Translations under genes and position numbers: made by a program | The notes under the pieces: generated by a model | The model's input: the letters and a program-made list of their open reading frames with translations, nothing else | What the model was told of the DNA's origin: nothing | Database searches by the model: none | Assembly: GCA_900770585.1 (NCBI GenBank) | Contig: CAAGKW010000190.1 | Location: forward strand, 1 to 5,647 | DNA from: an uncultured Alistipes sp. | GTDB taxonomy: Bacteria > Bacteroidota > Bacteroidia > Bacteroidales > Rikenellaceae | Length of the DNA: 5,647 bases | Direction: 5' to 3' | Shown here: positions 1-5,238 of the stretch, piece by piece | How positions within the stretch are numbered: position 1 is the first letter of the stretch | Layout: the number at the start of each line of letters is the position of its first letter

Positions 1-1449
1 GAGGAGAACTACTCGCAGTGGTACAACGATCTGGTCGTTAAGGCCGGACTGGCCGAGAACTCGGCTGTGCGTGGTTGTATGGTTATCAAGCCCTACGGTT
101 ACGCTATTTGGGAGAAGATGCACGAGGCGCTGGACAAGATGTTCAAGGCTACGGGTCACCAGAACGCATATTTCCCTCTGTTCATTCCCAAGTCGTTCTT
201 CTCGCGCGAGGCTGACCACGTCGAGGGTTTCGCTAAGGAGTGCGCCGTTGTGACTCACTACCGATTGAAGAACAGCCCCGATGGTGGTGTTACGGTCGAT
301 CCCGCAGCTAAGCTCGAAGAGGAGCTGATCGTACGTCCTACCTCGGAGACGATCATCTGGAACACCTATAAGAATTGGATCCAGTCGTACCGCGACCTGC
401 CGATTCTGTGCAACCAGTGGGCTAACGTAGTTCGTTGGGAGATGCGTACCCGTCTGTTCCTGCGCACGGCCGAGTTCTTGTGGCAGGAGGGTCACACCGC
501 TCACGAGACCAAGGAGGAGGCTATCGAGGAGGCAACAAAGATGATCGGCGTCTATAAGGATTTTGCCGAGAACTTTATGGGTGTGCCCGTGATCGTAGGC
601 CACAAGAGCCCCAACGAGCGTTTCGCAGGTGCGCTGGATACGCTGACCATCGAGGCGCTGATGCAGGACGGTAAGGCTTTGCAGAGCGGTACTTCGCACT
701 TCTTGGGTCAGAACTTTGCTAAGGCATTCGACGTTCAGTACACCACTCGCGAGGGTAAGTTGGAGTATGTTTGGGCAACGTCGTGGGGCGTTTCGACCCG
801 TCTGATGGGTGCGCTGATTATGGCTCACTCGGATAACAATGGTCTGGTGCTGCCTCCGAAACTGGCTCCCATTCAGGTTGTTATGGTGCCTATCTACAAG
901 GGCGAGGAGGAGTTGAAGAACGTAGTCGAGAAACTGCGTCCGATTGCCGAGGCTTTGGAGGCTAAGGGCGTGAGCGTCAAGATCGACGACCGCGACAACG
1001 TGCGTTCGGGCTTCAAGTTTGCCGAGTATGAGTTGAAGGGTGTGCCCGTGCGTCTGGCAATGGGTGGCCGCGACATCGCTAACGGCACCATCGAGGTTGC
1101 TCGTCGCGATACGCTCGAAAAGTGCACAATGCCTCAGGAGGGTATTGTTGATCATATCGTTGAGTTGCTCGACCAGATCCAGAAGGGTATCTTCGAGAAG
1201 GCTCTCAACTTCCGTAACTCGATGATTACGCGCGTTGATACTTGGGACGAGTTCTGCCGCGTATTGGACGAGAAGGGTGGTTTCATTTCGGCACATTGGG
1301 ACGGTACGGTCGAGACCGAGGTGGCGATCAAGGAGGCTACCAAGGCTACGATTCGCTGTATTCCTCTCGATGTCGAGGAGGAGGAGGGCACCTGCATCTT
1401 CTCGGGCAAGCCGTCGCACCACCGCGTTCTGTTCGCTCGCAGCTACTAA
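1..1449 (+). CDS. proS: Prolyl-tRNA synthetase, archaeal/eukaryotic-type (ProS type 3), 5' end missing
   Basis: Cytoplasmic class II synthetase that charges tRNA-Pro with proline using ATP. The frame is open from base 1, so the GTG at 67 is an internal Val codon, not a start. 482 residues are visible and about 10-15 N-terminal ones are probably missing, given a family length near 490-500. Counting from the first visible codon: the [14 protein letters not shown] opening, RPTSE at 112-116 (substrate loop), motif 2 around RWEMRTR (145-151) with the [10 protein letters not shown] segment ending at 168, motif 3 around [14 protein letters not shown] (265-278), an anticodon-binding domain at about 290-392, and a C-terminal domain ending in the characteristic FARSY. 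There is no editing insertion, as expected for this type. The C-terminal zinc site looks eroded: human ProRS has a CGEIDC segment where this protein has HWDGTVET, and only Cys465 of the last pair survives. An intrinsic terminator follows 26 bases after the stop. Confidence 0.97.
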   Translation, partial: EENYSQWYNDLVVKAGLAENSAVRGCMVIKPYGYAIWEKMHEALDKMFKATGHQNAYFPLFIPKSFFSREADHVEGFAKECAVVTHYRLKNSPDGGVTVDPAAKLEEELIVRPTSETIIWNTYKNWIQSYRDLPILCNQWANVVRWEMRTRLFLRTAEFLWQEGHTAHETKEEAIEEATKMIGVYKDFAENFMGVPVIVGHKSPNERFAGALDTLTIEALMQDGKALQSGTSHFLGQNFAKAFDVQYTTREGKLEYVWATSWGVSTRLMGALIMAHSDNNGLVLPPKLAPIQVVMVPIYKGEEELKNVVEKLRPIAEALEAKGVSVKIDDRDNVRSGFKFAEYELKGVPVRLAMGGRDIANGTIEVARRDTLEKCTMPQEGIVDHIVELLDQIQKGIFEKALNFRNSMITRVDTWDEFCRVLDEKGGFISAHWDGTVETEVAIKEATKATIRCIPLDVEEEEGTCIFSGKPSHHRVLFARSY

Positions 1450-1475
1450 TCGGGCGAGCGTTACGCAAGAAACAC

Positions 1476-1512
1476 AAAGAGCGATCCTCATTGCGAGGGT
1501 CGCTCTTTTTTT
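1476..1512 (+). terminator. Intrinsic terminator of proS
   Basis: A 14-bp stem (1476-1489 with 1495-1508, one G-T wobble) closes a 5-base loop. A run of seven T at 1506-1512 overlaps the base of the stem. It lies 26 bases after the proS stop and points in the same direction. Confidence 0.92.
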
Positions 1513-1534
1513 CGAGAGGGAAACGAACTGTCCG

Positions 1535-1572
1535 CCAAAAAATAAGGCCCGTTCCGCAGTGGAACGAGCCTT
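1535..1572 (-). terminator. Intrinsic terminator of the ferredoxin gene
   Basis: Inverted repeat 1544-1555 with 1561-1572: six pairs, one C/A mismatch, then five pairs, around a 5-base loop. Read on the minus strand, the stem is followed by a T-rich stretch (complement of the A run at 1537-1542). It lies 36 bases beyond the ferredoxin stop, so proS and the ferredoxin gene converge on back-to-back terminators. Confidence 0.85.
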
Positions 1573-1607
1573 TGTCTTTGCGTATCTGATTGTGTCAGAC
1601 TTTCCGA

Positions 1608-1778
1608 TTACTCAGCCGAGATAGCCTCCGAGGGGCAAACACCAGCGCAAGTACCGCAGTCCATACACTTGTCGGGATCGATTACATAAACATCACCAGC
1701 CGAGATAGCCTCTACCGGACATTCGTCGATGCACGAGCCACACGCTACGCACAGATCGGGATTGATTTTGTAAGCCAT
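1608..1778 (-). CDS. 2[4Fe-4S] ferredoxin, clostridial type
   Basis: Small soluble electron carrier of 56 residues, a typical length for bacterial 8Fe ferredoxins. It starts MAYKINPDLC and has two complete CxxCxxCxxxCP cluster motifs: Cys10, 13, 16, 20 followed by Pro21, and Cys38, 41, 44, 48 followed by Pro49. The halves show the usual internal duplication, each ending in a P-x-EAIS segment. The family shuttles low-potential electrons in anaerobes, for example with pyruvate:ferredoxin oxidoreductase, hydrogenase or Rnf; nothing nearby shows the specific partner. The ATG at 1776-1778 is the only sensible start, since the first cluster Cys is nine residues later. No Shine-Dalgarno is present; the upstream bases are AT-rich. 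It has its own -7-like element and its own terminator, so it is probably monocistronic, though readthrough from serS 116 bases upstream is possible. Confidence 0.96.
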   Translation of the reverse strand: MAYKINPDLCVACGSCIDECPVEAISAGDVYVIDPDKCMDCGTCAGVCPSEAISAE

Positions 1779-1815
1779 TGTAGTAAAATTAATGTGTTTA
1801 AGAAATTTCGTTATG

Positions 1816-1823
1816 CAAATATA
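1816..1823 (-). promoter_or_regulatory. Probable -7 element of the ferredoxin promoter
   Basis: On the minus strand this reads TATATTTG, a full match to the Bacteroidota -7 consensus TAnnTTTG. It is 37 bases before the ferredoxin ATG, giving a leader of about 30 bases. No convincing TTTG box lies 19-21 bases upstream (the sequence there is GC-rich), so the call rests on the -7 element alone. Confidence 0.55.
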
Positions 1824-1894
1824 TGCAAAAAATCGAGATTACGCCACCTTTCGCGAAGATTTTTCGTGCGTAAACCCGATTTCTCGCACATTTT

Positions 1895-3166
1895 TTAGTC
1901 AATCATATCGAAGCCCGTGTAGGGAACCAGCACCTCGGGGATACGAATACCGTTCTCGGTCTGGTTGTTTTCGAGCAGTGCAGCAACGATACGAGGCAGT
2001 GCCAACGACGAACCATTCAAAGTGTGTGCCAACTGAGTCTTCTTGTCAGCCGAGCGGTAGCGCAACTTCAAACGGTTAGCCTGGAACGACTCAAAGTTCG
2101 ATACCGACGAAACCTCCAACCAACGCTTCTGCGCCTCCGAGTAAACCTCGAAGTCGTAGGTCAGTGCCGAGGTGAACGACATATCGCCACCGCACAGACG
2201 CAGGATACGATAGGGCAGACCGAGAGCCTTAACCAGCTGCTCAACGTGTGCGACCATACCGTCCAGAGCCTCATACGACTTCTCGGGCAGAGCCAACTGC
2301 ACGATCTCGACCTTGTCGAACTGGTGCAGACGGTTCAAACCGCGCACGTCCTTACCATACGAACCTGCCTCACGACGGAAGCAAGGGGTGTAAGCCGTCA
2401 CCTTCACGGGGAAGTCGCTCTCGTCGAGGATCACGTCGCGGAAGATATTTGTAACGGGGACCTCAGCCGTCGGCACGAGGTAGAAGTTGTCGGCCGTAGC
2501 GTGGTACATCTGACCCTCCTTATCGGGCAACTGACCCGTACCGAAGCCCGACGCCTCGTTGACCATAATGGGAGGCTCAACCTCCAAATAACCTGCCGAG
2601 GTGTTGTGGTCGAGGAAGTAGTTGATCAGCGCGCGCTGCAAACGAGCGCCCTTGCCCTTATATACGGGGAAACCTGCGCCGGTAAGCTTCACGCCCAGCT
2701 CGAAGTCGATGATGTCGTACTTGCGAGCCAGCTCCCAGTGGGGCAGGGGATTCTCGGGCAGTTCCGAGTAGTTCTCCACCAACTTAACCACCACGTTGTC
2801 CTCAGCCGTGCGACCCTCGGGAACGATCTCAGCGGGGAAGTTGGGCAGCGACACGATCGCGGCGTTCAACTCCTCCTGTACGTTTGTCGACTCAACCTGC
2901 AACTCAGCCGACTTCTTCTTCAACTCAGCCACATTAGCCTTAGCCTGCTCAGCCTCGTCGCGGCGACCCTGACCCATCAGCATACCAATCTCTTTGGCAG
3001 CCTTGTTCTGTGCAGCGAGCATCGTATCCAACTCAACCTGAATAGCACGACGGCGGTCGTCGAGCTCAATGATCTTGTCGATGACGGGGGCAGCATCTAC
3101 GCCCTTCTTGGCCAACTTGGCGATAGCAGCGGCCTTATCATCGCGGATTTGCTTGATAGTTAGCAT
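1895..3166 (-). CDS. serS: Seryl-tRNA synthetase
   Basis: Cytoplasmic class II synthetase that charges tRNA-Ser and also tRNA-Sec where present. It has 423 residues, the usual bacterial length, starting MLTIKQIRDD, which fits the family and supports the ATG at 3166. The N-terminal domain (about 1-105) is rich in Ala, Glu, Lys and Gln and should form the two-helix coiled-coil arm that grips the tRNA-Ser long variable arm. The catalytic domain shows motif 1 around YLEVEPPIMVN (193-203), a TAE serine-binding motif (233-235), motif 2 with CFRREAGSYGKD (262-273), SSVSNFESFQ (353-362), and motif 3 with NGSSLALPRIVAALLE (384-399). The end, RIPEVLVPYTGFD, is typical. No residue looks lost. A good promoter lies about 50 bases upstream, with no Shine-Dalgarno before the ATG. 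No clear terminator follows the stop, so some transcripts may run into the ferredoxin gene. Confidence 0.98.
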   Translation of the reverse strand: MLTIKQIRDDKAAAIAKLAKKGVDAAPVIDKIIELDDRRRAIQVELDTMLAAQNKAAKEIGMLMGQGRRDEAEQAKANVAELKKKSAELQVESTNVQEELNAAIVSLPNFPAEIVPEGRTAEDNVVVKLVENYSELPENPLPHWELARKYDIIDFELGVKLTGAGFPVYKGKGARLQRALINYFLDHNTSAGYLEVEPPIMVNEASGFGTGQLPDKEGQMYHATADNFYLVPTAEVPVTNIFRDVILDESDFPVKVTAYTPCFRREAGSYGKDVRGLNRLHQFDKVEIVQLALPEKSYEALDGMVAHVEQLVKALGLPYRILRLCGGDMSFTSALTYDFEVYSEAQKRWLEVSSVSNFESFQANRLKLRYRSADKKTQLAHTLNGSSLALPRIVAALLENNQTENGIRIPEVLVPYTGFDMID

Positions 3167-3215
3167 ATTGTTATCTGTTTTTAGTTTTGTTTGCTAATGT
3201 TGTAGTATCAAACCA

Positions 3216-3246
3216 CAAAGTTAGAAAATTTAATTCACAATTCACA
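3216..3246 (-). promoter_or_regulatory. serS promoter, Bacteroidota sigma-ABfr type
   Basis: The minus strand reads TAACTTTG (plus-strand 3216-3223), a full match to TAnnTTTG. A 19-base AT-rich spacer separates it from TGTG (3243-3246), three of four bases of the -33 TTTG box. The expected transcript start is near 3208, giving a leader of about 40 bases before the ATG at 3166. Confidence 0.75.
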
Positions 3247-3261
3247 CGCCGAAGGGCGTGT
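3244..3261. repeat. Short perfect inverted repeat overlapping the serS -33 region
   Basis: ACACGCC (3244-3250) pairs perfectly with GGCGTGT (3255-3261) around GAAG. It overlaps the serS -33 box. Four T follow on the plus strand, too few for a convincing terminator. It could be an operator, a weak terminator or a repeat-element remnant. The inner word GCCGAAGG recurs at 3433-3440. Confidence 0.6.
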
Positions 3262-3302
3262 TTTGCTAATTTTTCTGTTTTAAATGTTTGAGGATTGAAA
3301 CG

Positions 3303-3353
3303 CACGCGGTGGCGTGGGGCGGCGCGATTTTCAATCGCGGGCGCCACCGCGTG
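3303..3353. repeat. Large GC-rich inverted repeat (hairpin)
   Basis: A perfect 12-bp outer stem (CACGCGGTGGCG at 3303-3314 with its complement at 3342-3353) encloses an inner 7-bp stem (3323-3329 with 3333-3339, loop TTC). The interior bulge is asymmetric, eight bases on the left and two on the right. No T run follows on either strand. Its function is not recognised. The next hairpin begins at the very next base. Confidence 0.75.
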
Positions 3354-3374
3354 GTCGATTTCCGAGAAATCGAC
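3354..3374. repeat. Perfect 9-bp inverted repeat abutting the previous hairpin
   Basis: GTCGATTTC (3354-3362) pairs perfectly with 3366-3374 around a CGA loop. There is no gap from the hairpin ending at 3353, as expected of stacked helices in a structured RNA or a composite repeat. A second AT-rich hairpin, CAAAATC (3398-3404) with GATTTTG (3408-3414) around TTT, lies 23 bases downstream. Confidence 0.7.
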
Positions 3375-3417
3375 GTTTCTATTTCAAATCTATTTGGCAA
3401 AATCTTTGATTTTGACA

Positions 3418-3475
3418 CACCTTCGCGGGCTCGCCGAAGGCGACCCCCCGCAGCCCGCGAAGGTGCGTTTCTTTT
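3418..3475 (+). terminator. 14-bp GC-rich hairpin with a trailing T-rich stretch; possible forward terminator
   Basis: CACCTTCGCGGGCT (3418-3431) pairs perfectly over 14 bp with 3452-3465. The 20-base apical region can form a small CGCC/GGCG stem. On the plus strand, TTTCTTTT follows at 3468-3475, so it could end a forward transcript. No protein gene on that strand lies upstream within the spacer; the only candidate would be a small RNA. It may instead be an extragenic palindromic repeat. The stem is certain, the terminator role is not. Confidence 0.4.
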
Positions 3476-3506
3476 GTGGCAGAATCAAAATCTTGAATTT
3501 TACGTT

Positions 3507-3538
3507 TTTGTTTTTCTCGCGGGGAATTTGTATATTTG
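3507..3538 (+). promoter_or_regulatory. Forward promoter upstream of tnaA
   Basis: TTTG (3507-3510), a 20-base spacer and TATATTTG (3531-3538) match the Bacteroidota -33/-7 consensus TTTG-N19-21-TAnnTTTG at every fixed position. Transcription should start near 3543-3548. The next gene on this strand is tnaA at 3780, so this is its likely promoter with a leader of about 235 bases. Confidence 0.78.
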
Positions 3539-3544
3539 TCAAAA

Positions 3545-3779
3545 GATGAAAAATCGAAGCGGCATAATGCGCTCGGCGGAGCAGTTCCGCAATATCAAAA
3601 AGCGCGACGAATTCCTTTCATAGCCGCCCGCGAACGCCTCTCGGCACGCGGGACGAACTCTCATTTTCTCTCTTCGTAGCAACTCCGAAACGCCCTCGCC
3701 GGCAGGCATTGGGTGCGCTGAACGCAGTTGTAAGAATTTGAAAACCAATCTATCAACCAATAAAACTACATTTAGAACT
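3545..3779 (+). promoter_or_regulatory. Long 5' leader of tnaA with several hairpins
   Basis: This is the inferred transcribed leader between the promoter and the tryptophanase start. Visible stems are GCGGA/TCCGC (3576-3580 with 3586-3590), CCCGCG/CGCGGG (3627-3632 with 3647-3652) capped by GCC/GGC (3636-3638 with 3643-3645), TGCG/CGCA (3714-3717 with 3723-3726), and an enclosing CAACT/AGTTG (3680-3684 with 3726-3730). A 25-codon frame from the ATG at 3546 to the TAG at 3623 contains no Trp codon, so it does not resemble the E. coli TnaC leader peptide. I recognise no known riboswitch. The last 40 bases are AT-rich and lack a Shine-Dalgarno. Confidence 0.5.
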
Positions 3780-5159
3780 ATGGAACTTCCCTATGCAGAA
3801 TCCTACCGAATCAAAATGGTAGAGCCTTTACGTCGCAGCACCCGCGAGGAGCGCGAAAAGTGGATTGCTGAGGCGCATTACAACCTGTTTGGCCTGCGCA
3901 GCGAGCAGGTGTTTATCGACCTGCTGACCGACTCGGGTACGGGCGCAATGAGCGACCGCCAGTGGTCGGCAATTATGCTCGGCGATGAGAGCTACGCAGG
4001 CGCAAAATCGTACTACAATATGAAGCAGGCGATCAAGGATATCCTCGGTTTCGACTACTTCCTGCCCACACACCAGGGTCGTGCGGCTGAGAATGTGCTC
4101 TATTCGACCATCATCAAGGAGGACGACGTGCTGCCCGGCAACTCGCATTTCGACACCACGAAGGGTCACATCGAGTATCGTCGTGCCCACGCTATCGACT
4201 GCACGATCGACGAGGCTAAGGACACCCAGCTCGAAATTCCGTTCAAGGGTAACCTCGATCCCGCAAAGTTGGAGGAGGTGCTCAAAACCTATCCTAAGGA
4301 GCGTATTCCTGCTGTGGTTCTGACGGTTACGAACAACACCGCAGGTGGTCAGCCCGTTTCGATGGCTAATATCCGCGAGGTGTCGGCTCTGTGCCGTAAG
4401 TATGGTGTGCTGTTGCAGATCGACTCGGCGCGCTTTGCCGAGAATGCCTACTTCATCAAGAAGCGCGAGGAGGGTTATGCCGACAAGACCATCAAGGAGA
4501 TCGTGCGCGAGATGTTCTCGTATGCCGATATTATGACGATGTCGTCGAAGAAGGACGCCATTGTCAATATGGGCGGTTTCGTGGCGTTCCGCGACGAGGC
4601 TTTGTGGCGTCGCTGCCAGATGTTCTGCATTATGAACGAGGGTTATATCACCTACGGTGGTATGTCGGGTCGCGATATGAACGCGCTGGCCGTAGGTCTT
4701 GACGAAGGTACCGAGTTCGACTATCTCGAAACACGTATCGGTCAGGTTGAGTACCTCGGTCGCAAGCTCGACGAGTATGGTATTCCCTATCAGCGTCCCG
4801 CAGGTGGTCACGCGATTTTCGTCGATGCTCGCAAGGTGCTGCCCAACGTGCCGAAGGAGGAGTTTACCGCTCAGACTCTGGGTGTCGAGCTCTATTTGGA
4901 GGCAGGTATTCGTGGCGTCGAGATCGGTGCTATTTTGGCTGACCGCGACCCCATTACCCGCGAGAACCGCTATCCCGAACTCGAATTGTTGCGTTTGGCG
5001 ATCCCGCGCCGCGTCTATACCAACAACCATATGGACGTGATCGCTGCCGCTTTGAAGAATGTTTACGATCGCCGTGATCAGATTACTCGCGGTTACGTAA
5101 TCACTCGCGAGCAGCCCATTATGCGCCACTTCACCGTTGAGTTGGATCGCGCTAAGTAG
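3780..5159 (+). CDS. tnaA: Tryptophanase (tryptophan indole-lyase)
   Basis: PLP-dependent beta-eliminating lyase that cleaves L-tryptophan to indole, pyruvate and ammonia; active as a cytoplasmic tetramer in the family. The ATG at 3780 gives 459 residues beginning MELPYAESYRIKMVEP, which matches the family N-terminus. A TTG at 3738 would add 14 unsupported residues. Visible motifs: FIDLLTDSGTGAMSD (45-59), THQGR (97-101, PLP stacking and phosphate region), TAGGQPVSMAN (187-197), DSARFAENAYF (215-225, with the Asp and Arg that contact PLP), and SSKKDA (255-260), where the second Lys, 258, should form the Schiff base. Tyrosine phenol-lyase is the close alternative. Against it are VEIG at 380-383, where phenol-lyases have MERG with the tyrosine-specific Arg, and RHF at 449-451, where they have RFF. 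The gene appears monocistronic, with its own promoter, long leader and terminator. Alistipes species are often indole-positive, which agrees with the proposed host. Confidence 0.93.
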   Translation: MELPYAESYRIKMVEPLRRSTREEREKWIAEAHYNLFGLRSEQVFIDLLTDSGTGAMSDRQWSAIMLGDESYAGAKSYYNMKQAIKDILGFDYFLPTHQGRAAENVLYSTIIKEDDVLPGNSHFDTTKGHIEYRRAHAIDCTIDEAKDTQLEIPFKGNLDPAKLEEVLKTYPKERIPAVVLTVTNNTAGGQPVSMANIREVSALCRKYGVLLQIDSARFAENAYFIKKREEGYADKTIKEIVREMFSYADIMTMSSKKDAIVNMGGFVAFRDEALWRRCQMFCIMNEGYITYGGMSGRDMNALAVGLDEGTEFDYLETRIGQVEYLGRKLDEYGIPYQRPAGGHAIFVDARKVLPNVPKEEFTAQTLGVELYLEAGIRGVEIGAILADRDPITRENRYPELELLRLAIPRRVYTNNHMDVIAAALKNVYDRRDQITRGYVITREQPIMRHFTVELDRAK

Positions 5160-5185
5160 TCCGACCCTCTCCGCTTAAACCTAAC

Positions 5186-5222
5186 GCACCCCGATCCGCG
5201 AAGGTCGGGGTGCATTATTTAT
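5186..5222 (+). terminator. Intrinsic terminator of tnaA
   Basis: A perfect 9-bp stem (5186-5194 with 5205-5213) with two more inner C-G pairs lies 26 bases after the stop. An AT-rich tail (ATTATTTATTAAT) follows rather than a pure T run. The adjacent gene converges, but the minus-strand side lacks a T-rich tail, so the signal serves mainly tnaA. Confidence 0.75.
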
Positions 5223-5238
5223 TAATATAGGTGTCGGA

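Noticed and set aside
1866..1896. GTGCG/CGCAC stem followed by six T on the plus strand, next to the serS stop
   Set aside because: The stem is only 5 bp with a 14-base loop, and it points into the 3' end of serS with no plus-strand gene feeding it. It does not work as a terminator for serS on the minus strand.
2024..3163. Open frame of 379 codons on the plus strand opposite serS
   Set aside because: It is exactly antisense to a complete, motif-perfect SerRS and is rich in Leu, Val, His and Arg without recognisable motifs. Long antisense frames arise here from the GC-rich codon use of serS.
3288..3623. Open frame of 111 codons in the serS-tnaA spacer
   Set aside because: It runs through several strong hairpins and across the forward promoter, with low-complexity Arg-rich and Phe-rich stretches and no family resemblance. 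Only the last 25 codons lie in the predicted transcript, and even those have no support as a peptide.
3546..3623. TnaC-like or Trp-codon leader peptide (including the Bacteroid-trp type)
   Set aside because: The 25-codon frame has no Trp codon and does not end in Pro, so neither the TnaC pattern nor a tandem-Trp attenuator is present.
3539..3760. Open frame of 73 codons on the minus strand in the tnaA leader
   Set aside because: It has no recognisable domain, no promoter or start context, and overlaps leader hairpins that explain the sequence better.
3767..3774. TACATTTA as a second -7 element close to tnaA
   Set aside because: It misses one consensus base, has no TTTG at the right distance, and would place the transcript start at or inside the start codon.
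3828..5129. Open frame of 433 codons on the minus strand opposite tnaA
   Set aside because: It is antisense to a complete tryptophanase, shows no domain or motif I recognise, and its composition mirrors tnaA codon use.
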